A stretch of 64,000 bases of DNA, from positions 7,466,827-7,530,826 of the forward strand of contig LR746272.1 of NCBI GenBank assembly GCA_902729315.2, given 5' to 3'. A program made the translations under genes and the position numbers. This stretch comes from Spirodela intermedia (Eukaryota; Streptophyta; Magnoliopsida; Alismatales; Araceae). A model generated the notes under the pieces. That model saw nothing but the letters and a program-made list of their open reading frames with translations. It made no database searches and had not been told where the DNA came from. Positions 39,826-52,157 of this stretch are shown piece by piece (the stretch's first letter is position 1; each line of letters begins with the position of its first letter).

Positions 39826-40275
39826 ATATTTAGCCAGAATCCAATCTCCAAATCACATCAACAGTGTTTGCTGGCTTCCATGACGAACCAAACTCATCCG
39901 TATACGGAAACAAAACGACCCTTCTCTCCCCTCTCCTTCCTTGGCAAAGAGCGAGAGAGAAGAGAGGATAAAGGAACAGTAATCATCAACACCCTCTGCA
40001 ACAAATTCGATAAAGAAAGAACCTCTGAAACGGGTATCACAAGTTCATCATCTCTGAAAGCTGCAAAATTTTGATGGGTTTGGGGCGAGGAGGGGTGGTC
40101 CTTAGATACTGAAGCCCTACAAAGCCTCCAAGATCAAGTCTTCCTATTTATATAGACCACGATTAGAAGGCTATGAGCTCCAATACCTTCAACTAGATTC
40201 GGATCTCTTCAAAGATCCAACACGGTAGACAAGTTTTCCAGATTTTTCCTCTGAATAATAAGAACAAATTAGTCT
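39543..40275. other. Intergenic 3' region between ASADH and the zinc-finger gene
   Basis: No gene found. It contains the 3'UTRs of two convergent genes and a (GA)n run at about 39788-39822. Confidence 0.55.
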
Positions 40276-42839
40276 TCAATCCTCAACTTTGTGGCGTCTT
40301 TTCTTGGCTGCTTTTATCGGTGGAGGGTTTCCTTTGCCCACATCACAACCATTGCTTGATTTCTGCGAAAAATGGAAAAAAAAGTTTTTGATAAAGTCAA
40401 CCAGCCTTAATGAACAGGCAAATTTAAGGGCATCTCGAAGAATAATGGTTACCAATTTCCTTCTTTCCCTCTGACGTTGGCGCCCTCTTTTTTTTCTCTT
40501 CGGAGCTTCAGAATTCTGAAAAATAGAGCATAAAGGGCTAGACCTTAATTGAGCATCCCAATTATTTATTTATTTACTTATTCATTCATTCGGGAGGGGG
40601 GGGGGGGGGGGGGAGGAGAGGGATGGGTTCTCAAAAGTCAACCTGTACAAGAGCAATGGTCCTGGCATGCCTTTCGGCATGGGTCTCTTGATCCTCTTCA
40701 ATCTCTCCATCACTGTTTAGCATCAGCTTGAGTCTGCCATCCCCCAATAACTTCTTGGACCTGGCATGCCGCTGTGGAAGGAGAAGGACTTCATGTTACA
40801 TGACTAAAGATGGAGATATCCGATTCACAAGTACCTCACTTATGCGGCAAGATCCAAGCTAATTAATCTACGAGAAGCTGTATTCATAACTATCAGAGCA
40901 GAAATAACAGTAATTAGAATAATCATAAAAAACAAGTGAGAATTCTGAGGCAATCGAAGATATTCATCTCGTCTATGACAGGAATTTCCTCTATTTTTTT
41001 TCAAAATAATCATGTATCTTCATCGATTGTGAAGAGACTAGACCAACATAGGCAACCCCAGATGGGTAGAAATTTGCAACCCGACTGGATTTCATTCAGA
41101 GCCAGACCATCCAGAGTATCATGTCCTGGCAGGAACAGGATTAGCATATCATTATCTGGATCCAGTGTTTCATGTATTCACAGAGAGCTTGATTGCAGGC
41201 CCTCATGGTGGGTTACCTTCGATTTAAGATGTGCCAGCAGAGTGCTCTCAGACAGGCAGACGATTCTTGGGCAGATCCTGCACTTGAAGACTGACTTGTG
41301 CTTCAGCACGCAGTTACTCATTTCAGACTCGATCAGCTCTTCTGTATCATCTACCTCGGCGTCATTTTTAGAGGCAAATCCTGCAGCTTCACCAGGACGG
41401 CCTTCATGAGCGCGTTGACTAGATCTGCGGCTTTCCTTGTCTTTTCCACTGTCATCTTCATTGTCATTAACCGGTAAACCTGAGCAGATCAGCAGATCTC
41501 CCACGTCAATTTTGTATAAAATACAATCATAAAATATATCTTAATAAGAGAAATCTTGAATAGTGTTTAGTTAAATCTCTAATCTAGATTTTAAAAAAAT
41601 ATATAAATAGGGGAATGACGAAATACAGAATATAGGCACAAAAAAAACGTCAGAGGATAGTAAATTTCCGACTCCGAGAAGCTTTTTACACGAAAAATGA
41701 ATGAAGGGATAGTTTCAAAATTAAATGAGTAATCATATCATAAAACAATTTAAAAACTAGATATCCTGGAAGAACTTTGAGTACTCCAGGATAAACTATG
41801 CAGAGGGAAAGAGAGAAAAACCTGTCGAGTCACAACTGATCTCATTTCCTGAGCTATCCTCGCTCTCATATCCAGATGCTATCATCAAGGGAAAAGAAAA
41901 CGAAATGTGATCAACAAATGTATAGCAAGAACAGGAGTTTCAATAGCATAGGGAATCAAGAAAAGCAATAAAATAATGTAATTATCGGAAGAAAGAGACC
42001 CCAAACTGTCTTAAAAATGCCACACAGGAAAAATATGATTAAACGATCAACGAGTTACATAATCATGTCGCCGAAACCCTAGAAAGGAAGACTGTTTCTG
42101 CACACAGTTCTGGACGTAAGGATGAAGCGTCCATCTTTCCCATGCCCACTGCATTATGCTAATGGGTGGAAAAAGAACGGGCTTCATTGAAACGATAGTA
42201 TATTAAAATGAAAACCTTATTTCCCGTCAAGCAATTGATAGGCTACGAAAGGGGAGATGTGGGTAGGCCTTCTAGATGAAGGGACGGAAGAAGAACTTGC
42301 TCTGATCCTCTCGAACGATGGGCTCCTCGAACAAGGAGATTTTATTTTCAGTCTTCCTCGTTCCATTTCGCCAATATATCATTTCATTTCTTACAATTTA
42401 TCATTGCGAAAACATGAGGTGAAATGAGATGCCAAGCTGTGATTTAAACTGATCAAGAATTGAGAAGTGAGCAGCAAATTTTGTTACCAGAGACAATCCA
42501 GTCACTCTTATAAAAAGAAACATAAATAAATTTCAAAAAGTCTATAGATAATAAATCAGGAGATGACATGAAACAAGACTGTGAACAACATATGAAGCTC
42601 TGAGGCGATGAAACTAGAACGAGATAATCAGTAGAGAACTGACCAGAGGAACCGTCAGATAAGGAAAACCGTTTCCGCCACTCGTCCGCCGGTACTTCCT
42701 TCTCCTCATCCTCTTCTTCCCCCGGCGTCTCTTCCTCCTCTCTTTCCTCTACTTCGTCATCGGACTCCGAAGAGGAGGAGGACGAAGAAGAACCGTCATT
42801 GTCGGGGTGCTCTACCTTGTAGAAGCGCCTCTTTATCAT
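40276..42839 (-). CDS. Acidic/basic nuclear protein with one U1/JAZ-type C2H2 zinc finger
   Basis: Six exons in transcript order: 42644-42839, 41822-41878, 41217-41479, 40643-40771, 40453-40515, 40276-40362, in phase, 264 residues. The start MIKRRFYKVEH is followed by Ser- and Glu-rich tracts (16-50) and an acidic linker. The finger is FKCRICPRIVCLSESTLLAH then LKSK-RH, with Cys151, Cys154, His168 and His174; the intron splits it between Lys172 and Arg173. After the finger comes RSKKLLGDGRLKLMLNSDG, a stretch I recall from plant one-finger proteins of unknown function, and a basic tail (PKRKKRGRQRQRERRK, KAAKKRRHK) that looks like nuclear or nucleolar localisation signals. The finger type often binds double-stranded RNA or acts in ribosome or RNA maturation; that role here is inference. 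Divergent from the HACL gene. Confidence 0.85.
40596..40614. repeat. Poly-G run in an intron
   Basis: About 18 consecutive G residues on the plus strand, just after TTTA/TTCA repeats, within intron 4 of the minus-strand zinc-finger gene, about 30 bp downstream of its donor. On the transcript it is a C-run. Confidence 0.95.
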
Positions 42840-43700
42840 TTTCTCTGCAGCTGCAGCGCTCGGCCAGGCAGCTTCAACCTGAGGTCCGGCTGGCGATGGA
42901 GGAGCGGCTCCGCCGCCGCAGGATTGGAAGCCGGCCGGAGAAGGGGAACCGCCGGAGAGGGAAGGAAAACCTCGCGGACTTGTGAGGGCTTTGAGGTTGT
43001 CGAAGGAAGGGTCATCGTGGCGGTGGAAATAGGCTCATGGGCCGTATATATCCGAATAATGGGCCCAGCCCGTTAACCACAATACGTTCTAGGCCCAACT
43101 TAGAGTTTGGGCCACGTAGTTTTGGGAATGTCTTAATGGGCTTCACAGGGCCTTTGCCCGTCAAGGCTAGCCCACTCAAGTGGGCCGTTGGACTGGCCTA
43201 AAAAAGCCTTTTACCCTGGCCTATATATGGGCTTTTAGTGAAATACGTACGATGCATTGATTTATCTTCGTTAATAACTTTATTATTTATTAAAATATTT
43301 TGTAAAAATGTTACAATTATGTTAAAAAATGGAATAAACTATTTCCTCCAAAAAATGAAATTTAAATATCAGGACGATGACGTATGCGATGATGTTTACA
43401 AATAAGTACCATCTGTCGCGTCGTCGCTGATGGTGCACCGACACATCGGTGTAGGTGTCCTTAACGGCCACGTGTTCCTCGTACTTTATAAACCTTTAAA
43501 AAGCCTAGATGCCAACCGGCTGCATCGCACCTTGTTAAGGAAAACCTTCTTGTCGTACGTAGCGATACGTATCCGCTTGCCGATATCCGCCTGCCTCTCG
43601 CTGAACGTGGCGAAATGGAACTCGTACATCCTAGTTTAAAACGCACCGCCGAACCATCACAACGATCATCCCCTTCGTAGAAACAGGTTCCACATCACAG

Positions 43701-43737
<37 letters not shown>

Positions 43738-43758
43738 CTAGTTGTCTCTGTTTCTGCC
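42840..43758. promoter_or_regulatory. Divergent promoter of the zinc-finger and HACL genes
   Basis: 919 bp separate the two divergent start codons. A cluster of TGGGCC/TGGGCT (site II-like) motifs and their complements lies at about 43030-43235. These are known TCP-factor sites in promoters of growth and ribosome genes. A TATA-like CTATATATGGG is at about 43221 and CTTTATAAACC at about 43482. A (CT)n run at 43706-43734 lies in the HACL leader. Use of these elements is inferred. Confidence 0.5.
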
Positions 43759-46063
43759 ATGGCAGAAGGCTACTCCGCTGCCGGCGAGGCCACCGTCGAC
43801 GGCAATGCGCTGGCTGCTCGCTCTCTGGCCCGCGCTGGGGTGCAGCACATGTTCGGAGTGGTGGGGATCCCCGTGACATCTCTTGCCAACCGCGCCGTCG
43901 CCGCCGGCATCAGGTTCCTGGCCTTTCACAACGAGCAGTCCGCCGGCTACGCCGCCTCCGCCTACGGATTCCTCACCCACCGCCCCGGGGTCCTCCTCAC
44001 CGTCTCTGGCCCCGGATGTGTCCATGGCCTCGCCGGCCTCTCCAATTCTCAGGTGAATACATGGCCGATGGTGATGATCTCCGGTTCGTGCGACCAGGCA
44101 GATTTTGGGAAGGGGGATTTCCAGGAGCTGGATCAGATCGCCGCGGTGAAGCCGTTCGTGAAGTTTTCGGTCAAGGTTACTGATATCCGCCAGATCCCCG
44201 GTCTAGTTCAGGAGGTCGTCCGCCACTCCTTGTCTGGTAGGCCGGGTGGATGCTACCTGGATCTGCCCACGGACGTCCTCCACCAGACGATCTCCAAATC
44301 GGAAGCTGACAAGCTGCTGCTGGAGTCAGAGAGCCCTCTGATCGAGCAGATCCGAGAAGTCCAAGCCCTGGATATTCAATTGGCTGTGTCTCTGCTTAGG
44401 AATGCCGAGAGGCCGTTGATTGTGTTCGGGAAAGGTGCGGCCTACTCCCGGGCGGAGGATTCTTTGAAGAAGCTCGTTGAGAGAACAGGCATTCCCTTCT
44501 TGCCGACCCCAATGGGGAAGGGTTTGATCTCCGACACCCACGAGCTCTCTGCCACCGCTGCAAGGTCTCTTGCAATTGGCCGATGCGATGTTGCATTCGT
44601 CGTCGGCGCCAGGCTCAACTGGCTGCTCCACTTTGGCGAACCGCCGAGATGGTCCAAGGACGTCAAATTCATACTCGTCGATGTCTCTGGAGAGGAGATT
44701 GAGCTCAGGAAGCCCCATTTAGGGCTAGCAGGCGACGCCAAGCAGGTTCTAGATCTGGTTAATGCAGAGATTAAGGACGATCCTTTCTGCTTTGGGAAAT
44801 CACACCCTTGGGTGGAGGCGATCTCCAAGAAGGCCAAGGAGAATGTGGCCAAGATGGAGATGCAGCTGGCGAAGGTTGTAGTGCCTTTCAACTACTTCAC
44901 TCCCCTGAAGATCATACGAGATGCGATTCTCGCAGAGGGATCCCCGGCCCCGATCTTGGTATCAGAGGGTGCAAACACGATGGATGTGGGAAGGGCCGTG
45001 CTGGTTCAGACAGAGCCGAGGACGAGGCTAGACGCAGGGACCTGGGGCACGATGGGAGTTGGTCTGGGCTACTGCATCGCTGCTGCCGTGGCGGCTCCCG
45101 GACGATTGGTGGTTGCTGTGGAAGGGGACTCCGGATTTGGTTTTAGTGCCATTGAAGTTGAGGTACGCCTTCCCTCTGCTCAATGCTCCTCATCTTGGAT
45201 TTTACAGCTCCTTGTTATCTGCTCTACCCTGATATTGCCTCCAGTTGGCAATCGGATGTAGAAATATGTTTATATGTTCACACAGATATCATCAATAGTT
45301 AGTTGCCTATTGGTCGCACAATTGATGCCCGGGAATAGCAATTTTCTTTCAGAGTGTTGAATTCTTCACGGAGTTTGCAGATTTACTGCGCAAAACCAGA
45401 AGTTTGGTCCAATTTATATAAATCATCAATGATTCCTGAATCGAAGTTTTTGCATGTATGAAGGGAATTTAGAAGCACCTGTTCCGGTGTTCTGGTGTTC
45501 ATATCAATTAACTGATTAAACTTCATTTATAAACTTTAATAGCCCTAGTGATATCTGACTTTGGGTTAGATCCCGCTGCTTCTGTTTCATTCTAATCCGA
45601 CAGATGCTTTGAATCTTTCAGTAGTTCTTCAAAATTTCCTCACTAACAGACATCATCCAAATGCCATCCTGGGCCAATCAATCGAGTCCTCTTTTTTTTA
45701 ACCGACTGGTGATCAGCTGCCATGTCTTGCTGATATCCTCTTTTGCAGACGCTGGTGAGGTACCAGTTACCAGTGGTGGTGATCGTCTTCAACAACGGTG
45801 GCGTATACGGTGGCGACAGAAGGAATCCCGAGGAGGTCACTGGACCGTACAGAGAAGACCCCGCTCCAACCTCCTTTGTCCCTGGAGCTGCTTATCACAC
45901 CCTGATGGAAGCCTTCGGAGGCAGTGGCTATCTCGTGGGGACCCCCGAGGAGCTCAAGTCTGCCCTCGCCGAGTCCTTCTCTGCTCGCAAGCCGGCGGTG
46001 ATAAATGTCACCATCGATCCTTATGCTGGATCAGAAAGTGGAAGGATGCAGCACAAGAACTAG
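43759..46063 (+). CDS. HACL: 2-hydroxyacyl-CoA lyase (thiamine diphosphate enzyme; oxalyl-CoA decarboxylase-like)
   Basis: Thiamine-diphosphate enzyme that cleaves 2-hydroxyacyl-CoA, as in alpha-oxidation of fatty acids; some annotations call the plant protein oxalyl-CoA decarboxylase. Two exons, 43759-45162 and 45749-46063, in phase, 572 residues, the size of the Arabidopsis protein. The N-terminal domain has FHNEQSAGYAASAYGF with the cofactor-activating Glu59 and the SGPGCVHGLAGLSNS loop. The central domain has IVFGKGAAYSRAED. The C-terminal cofactor-binding motif GDSGFGFSAIEVE...VFNN spans residues 456-484 and is interrupted by the single intron. The C terminus is QHKN, not a canonical peroxisomal SKL-type signal, so location cannot be read from it. 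Exon 1 is strongly GC-rich. Confidence 0.95.
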
Positions 46064-49000
46064 AGGTACCCTCGCTTTCGATAGTTTCCCTATAAAGGAA
46101 AGAGCTCCATAGTACACAGCAAAGCCTTTGTTTTAATGTGGGAAGATGAAGTCAATCAAGATCATCTCGCCATCATTTGACGAAATGCTGCATTGGCTGC
46201 TCTGAATCTGTCCTCTTACGGCTGCAAAGCGTGAATAATATTCTTTGAATGATGGCTTGTATGTATAGAGTTAGTTCAAGATAATTATACATTGGGTCCG
46301 TTAGAGAGCGGTGTGCTGACTTTGACTATCGCTGACCTCTCTTTCTCTCCTGAGAAATGCGTGCAGGGGATCGTGTGGGCTTTTCGGTGGCCCAGCCAAG
46401 TGTTCAGTCTGAATAGGCCTATTGGATCGGATTAACCAGGTTGATCAATTATATGGAGCAGAGTTAATGGGCCTATACAATGGAGCAAATGGGCCCATAA
46501 GTGACACAACCCATCTGGATAGGCAGTGCCTGTTGAGGTGGCGCAGCGCTGAGCATTGAGGTGGTGCAGTGCCCCCCCTGCCCCATGCCATCTCTGGACA
46601 CCGTCTTCTACTAGCTGGTGGCTGAAATAGTATCTCCGCCATTGGAGAAGCTGCATCCAAAGAAATAGTGCTCCGCAGTGGACGGGAGCAGGAGGAGAAA
46701 AGATGACAGAGAAAGATGTGGAAATGATGAAGAGCCCATTGATCGTCGCCATGGAGGTGCCATCAACCTCTTCCCAGACCTGCTCCCAACTGCCCCCCTT
46801 CCCTCAGCAGATTGGGGGGGGGGGAAGCCTTTCCTACGTGGGGTTGGATTCCCCCTTTCCCTTGATAAAGAGGTCTACAATCACCTCAGCAGCGGCAGTC
46901 CTCTGAGATAATGTTTCGCTGGCCAAGGAGATGAAGGGTCTCTAAGGAAGATGAAGAGCCAATCAGTTGCTCTCACGATGGTGGTGACTCCATTGCCGCA
47001 TCCATCTCCATTAACATGGGAAGAGAAGGCATTGATGTCATCATCTCAATTTTGATACCTCTATTATCCCTCAAGAACTTAACCAGGTAGAGAAGTTTGC
47101 TTTATTCATTAACTCTTCTTTTTATCTCTTATATCAAGTTGAGTTTAGAATGAACTTTCGGAGCATTAGATTTTGCAACATATTGCTTCTCAATTGAAGA
47201 ATGTTTTGATATCTTTGTGAATGGTTCTTTGTGGCATTCTTAATCTATCAAGTGGACACCAATATTTTTGTGAATATGTTTTGATTTATTGAATGATCTG
47301 AGGTGGACACCATTATCTACTTTAAATAACATAGTTACAAAATTTAATAGAGATTTAAATATTGGAAAGTTCAAAATTTATTATCGAGTGTTCTGAAAAA
47401 TGGCAAGTTTTTAAATGAGAATTTAAGACTTTGAATATCAAGTAAATTCGAGAAACTGTTCAAAGAATGATGGCTTACTTATAGAAAACGATCTGATAGA
47501 TTGAAAAATAGCTGAACGCATGAAAATTGAAGAATGAACATCAAGCTCTTCCTGCTGCATGCACCAACAACATACAAGAATGTTGTAGTCTCTTCATCAG
47601 CTGATTTCGGTAAATGAACAGCTCAAGTATCATGGTCTATATTCTCTATCAGGTCCTAAGTTGATTAGGTGGTGATGAGATAATATTTTGAGTGAAGTCG
47701 TGAGATGCTAGTAGATGTAATTGGCCTCAGAGGGACTAGGTTTATGAGATGGACTTAAGGTGTATATGCAGTTGATCCCATGAATATTAGCATGTAATTA
47801 GTGAATACTAGAGTGAAGTCTCCTCTAGACTGAAACTAGTAGGGTGAATGACAAACAAAAATAAAAATCTTGATGTTCCTAGTGAGAGAGAGGTGATAAG
47901 TCTTACCGTGATACATGCATATTGACACATATATTGAGACATATAGATATATCTTACTTAAATAAAAAAATTGATAGAAATCCTAAATACTTGGTGTTTT
48001 ATCTAATATTATAGTTCTAATAATGTTACGAAATACCCAAATATATTAAGATTAATATTTTAATACACAAAATTTATATTGTTGTGAATTTTTTTTATTA
48101 AACTTCATAATAATATGTAAATCTTAGTATCATACTACTTAAAAAATAAGAAAAACTGAAATTCAAAATGAAGAGAGAAGGAAGGGCTAACAATCAAATA
48201 TTCACATAAAGCTAATCTACCAGCCTAAGTGAAGACATCTTGGAGAAGAATCCTACTTATGAGTTTAATCTCTATCGATAATATTGTAGGGTGCAGATGT
48301 TATGAAATGAATTTATAATTTTTATGTCACCAGATCAAATTATAAAAGGTGCTAGAATTAATTGTAGGAGGAAGATCTAATTTACTTTCTCCATGATACT
48401 ATTTGATTTAGAGAAATAGATGTCTATCACTGATAGTAGATGTCAATGGACCCTTATTTAGAATGGTGATCTAACACTAGATCTCTAATGTTTATCTTAC
48501 TATAGTTGTATATCTAAAATTAGTCTTAGGGGCATCTAAGTCTTCAGACCTTGCATTCAACTTTTGTACTCTTATGTGGATAGTAAGTTAGGATAGTCAA
48601 ATTACAATGAACTATGCAGTTCTCTTGCACGATTGCCTTGATTATTCATATAGGGTCAACTAAGCTCAATTGCAATGTCCCTCATCTAATGTATTAGGCT
48701 CCTTTTAGCTTTAGGCTGCTTAGAAAAAAGGACGAGTTCTCCCCCTCTCTTTATACCTAAATATTAGGCTTAAATACTACATTGGTCAAATATATATATA
48801 TAGTAATATTAATATATATATATTACTATTTCACAGCATATTTTTATACACTAAGATATGATGTTTTATGTATTATACTAATCTTCAATATAGATTTTTT
48901 GTCATTAATAGAGTGTTGTGAGCATCAACACCTATTTTTGGTTTGAAAACTGGAGAACTGAAGCGCTAGTTCAGTGGCACAAGAAATGTAACAATATGAG

Positions 49001-49596
49001 GTATTTAGTGAAATAAATTGATATATATATATATATATAAATACACATCTAGGTTGTGTGCATGTGTGTGTGTGCGATTTTTGAGAAATAAAATATATAA
49101 CTAACCGCATATTTTAAGTGAATTATATGACATTTTCATCAAGATTTTCATAAACTTCGTTGGTTAGGGGGAAATTACAAATAATTTTTATGTTGAATCA
49201 TTTTATATTTATGAAAAACACAAATAATTAATCCTAATTATATAAAAAAATCATATTAATAAGAAACTATTGTGCCATTTGTGCATTGTATATAGCCGTG
49301 CAGTTGCACTGAAAAAATCATGGTAAATAATATTTCATTCGCAAGTTATCATCGTTCTGGTGGAGGTAACTTAGTCTCAATCCAATAAACGAGTCTGTTT
49401 ATATGTGGAAATATTTATTTTATTTCTGTTTCTTTAACCCGATTCTACCTATAGCCGTCTCTCCGTATGAGGACGGGGGAGGTTTTACGGCGAGTCGCCG
49501 AAGCTCGGTGGAAGGGCTACCGTGGGTATTCCGCCGCAACTGGTCTCCAAGCCGCCGCCGCCGCCGCCGCCGCCCTGATTCAGGAAGGGTGGGGAG
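46064..49596. other. AT-rich intergenic region with no recognised gene
   Basis: About 3.5 kb. The first 300 bp are likely HACL 3'UTR. The stretch 46380-46960 is more GC-rich with short open frames on both strands (for example 46432-46752 minus and 46678-46911 plus) that match no family I know. From 47000 to 49400 it is AT-rich with simple repeats, including a perfect inverted repeat (48800-48809 with 48820-48829) and a (TA)n run (49020-49040). The last part includes a (CCG)n run (49551-49575) in the leader of the next gene. Confidence 0.6.
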
Positions 49597-51792
49597 ATGG
49601 GCAAGGCAGCGAAGAGGGAGCGCCTCTTTAGGTCCTTCAACTCGCACGCTCAGAGCATCCATGAGACCTTCCATGTGTGCACCTGTAAACCCTACTCTCC
49701 CTCTTTTGCGCTGTTTGGAATTCCACTGACCCATTTGGGGAACCTACCGCACCCATCGCAGCTTCTGGATCAGCCGGCCGCTGCGTCCCTCGAGAAGACG
49801 GACTGGTCCGAGGTGATGAAGCTGGGGGACGAGATATCCAAGCAGGCGACGATCTGTAAGCTTTTTCCTTCCCACGGATCGCCTCAGCCTCCTTTTTCCT
49901 TGGAATCTCTCTCCTTTCGTCTCTGAAGAAGGATCATTGAGTAACTCAGGATTTATTTACGCTTGAAAGAGGCAACAGCCGGATAATTGATTGGTTTTGT
50001 CTCTAAATACAGCCACCTTAGAAAATCCTCAGAGCCAGCTCAAGGATTTCTCGGTTTTTGCAAAATGGGGACTTGCTTCTTTGTCCAGAATGATGATCAA
50101 AATGTGTTTTTTATCGTTTGGAATTCCCTCAAAATTGTTGAGTTATCAATAAATCCCCCAAAATCCCGTTTAGTTTTCAGGTTTAGAGTTTAGAGCCACG
50201 TAGAACCCTAGTTTTTCATGGACATGAACCTAATGATCTTGGTTTTGGCCCCTTGCAGCGGGGATGCTTTCCACTGGCGGGACGTCAGAGGTGAAAGAGA
50301 TGGAAGATCATATCGGAGCCTTCTGCAACATGCTTCAGGGATTCCTGCTGCTGTGCCAAGGGAGCACTGTGGGTGCTGGGCCGACTCTCCATGCTTCTAT
50401 CCGGGCATTGGCCAAGCAAGTGATCGACCAAAGCCTGTCCTTGCTGAGGGAGACAGTCTCCTCTTACGGTTCTCTCCTTCCCCTTTTCATCCGCTATCTC
50501 AGCCCTAATTTGAACTCTGCGTTGAAGCTTTTAGCATTTTCCCCAAGTGCAGTTTACCCTTTTTGGAAATCCCCTTGATCCAGGGAATCTATTTAATCCT
50601 GTTCATGGTTTGAAAGCCCACTGGTTGACTTGAGCTGAAGAAGACACTCTTGTGTTTCCATGAAGCCCATGTGCCCAGGATCTTGCTGAAGGGTCTGACC
50701 TTTTTCATGGCTACTGCGTGGGAATTTTTGGCTTTTTACCCAAGTCCAGTATACCCTATTTGGAAATCCCCATGATCCGGGGTATTTATTTCTTGCTGTT
50801 CGTAGCTTGGAACCCCACTGGTTGACTTGAGGTGAAGACCCTCTCTTGTGTTTCCATGAAGCCCATGTGCCCAGGATCTTGTAAGAATCTGCCGGAGGGT
50901 TTGACCTTTTCCTGGATTAGGTGGATGTTCTACCTTGGATCAGCCCCGTCGGGTGTTGAAGTTTTTATTTTCTGGGTGATTTATTTGTCATTCCTTTTCT
51001 CTTCCTCGGTGGGTAGAACGCGTAAGGTTTCTATCATTAAGGGTAGTAATGGATGCAGAGTTCTTTAAGGTTTATTCTAATCTCATCCTCTTCTTTTTCT
51101 GAAAAGGTTGACCGGCTGATAGTTATGGAGTAATTTTCTATTTCTGTCCAGCTGATTATGGAAAGCTTCCCCCCGCAGGAGCAGCCTCGAAGAAGAGAAC
51201 GTCCATCCCACGGTTATCCGGCTCAGTCTGGGAGGCGTGCGCCGCCCTGAAGAGAGCTCCCACCACCAACTCCATAGCTATCGGGCGAGCGTTGACCCAG
51301 GTGGCGGTGTCCGTGAAAGACGTCCTCCGGGAGCTGAAGGGGCTCCGGCCGGCCGCTACCGACCCAGTTGGCGACGACGACGAGCTCTCGCCGGAGGAGA
51401 TGGAGGTCGCCCGCTTGGCCATCGGCGTGGTCTCCGACGCGCTGGTTGCTGCGAAGGAGGCCGTCCGGTTCGTCGCCGCCGCCGGGGAGGGCCGCCGGGT
51501 TGAGCTTCTGGAGGGGCTGCTGAGGAGCATCCAGGCGGCGGGGGCCCAGGTGGACGAGCTCGGGGCGTGCGTTTTCCCACCGCAAGAGATTCCGCAGATG
51601 GCGGCGGCGGCGGCGGAGCTGCTGCGGCTCGCCGCGGAGGCCCAGGAAGAGGTCCGAGCCGCCGCCTCTGATGATGATGGCCTGGTGGGGTCTCTGGAGG
51701 CGTTTAGGGGCTCGCTCAGAACCTTCCAGTCGACACTGTCGAGTCCCGACGACACCAGTGTAGAGCGAGAAATGAGAGGCCTTTCTCTGTAA
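49597..51792 (+). CDS. Cyclin-D1-binding protein 1 (GCIP/DIP1)-like protein
   Basis: Plant member of the GCIP (cyclin-D1-binding protein 1) family, which in animals binds cyclin D and dampens cell-cycle entry; its plant role is little known. Four exons: 49597-49674, 49762-49855, 50259-50468, 51152-51792, in phase, 340 residues. Motifs recalled from plant members: N-terminal SHAQSIHETF, DWSEVMKLGDEISKQATISG, GFLLLCQGSTVGAGPTL, SVWEACAALKRAPTTN and AIGRALTQVAVSVKDVLRELK, then an acidic DDDELSPEEMEVA stretch and a long Ala/Glu-rich helical C terminus. The first intron (49675-49761) is 87 nt and in frame, so an unspliced reading would insert 29 residues into HETFH-LLDQ. Intron 3 carries a tandem duplication. 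A (CT)n run (about 51799-51822) lies in the 3'UTR. Convergent with the cyclophilin gene. Confidence 0.85.
50529..50912. repeat. Tandem duplication (~198-bp period) in intron 3 of the GCIP-like gene
   Basis: Two direct copies begin near 50529 and 50727. They share CCAAGT(G/C)CAGT(T/A)TACCCT, TTTGGAAATCCCC, CCACTGGTTGACTTGAG and a 36-bp identical stretch running from CTTGTGTTTCCATGAAG through CCCAGGATCTTG. High similarity points to a fairly recent event. Confidence 0.9.
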
Positions 51793-52157
51793 CCCCTCCT
51801 CTCTCTCTCTCTCTCTCTCTCTACACTACCTTTCTTCGTAGCCCCACAGGAAGCATTGTAAGAGAGAAGATACATCGGAAACCAGGAGAGAAAGATATAT
51901 ATGAATCGCCTAATTACTAGAAAACCCAAAAAGCTAGAAGAAAATTGTCAATAGACCTTTACAACATAAACAAGTGCCATAATATCCAACCGACTATCGG
52001 ATTCAAGCCTCTGTGTGGGGAGGAAAGAAAGAAAAAAAATAAGATGGGAGACTTCAATGATGAGGAAAGAAGGGAAGAGTATACCCACTGTGATTCTACT
52101 AAGCCCAGGATATGAAGAGAGACAAGAAAGAGAGAAGAAACCATCTTTCGGCGGTGC
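51793..52157. other. 3' overlap zone of two convergent genes
   Basis: 366 bp between convergent stop codons, beginning with a CT run. Likely shared 3'UTR territory. No gene seen. Confidence 0.5.

Noticed and set aside
40936-41409. 157-residue plus-strand ORF across the zinc-finger gene
   Set aside because: Lies opposite a well-supported minus-strand exon and has no recognisable domain.
46432-46911. Short overlapping ORFs on both strands after HACL
   Set aside because: No family match, no splice model and no codon pattern suggesting a gene.
48800-48829. Perfect 10-bp inverted repeat ATAGTAATAT...ATATTACTAT
   Set aside because: Embedded in TA-rich DNA where such palindromes are expected by chance.
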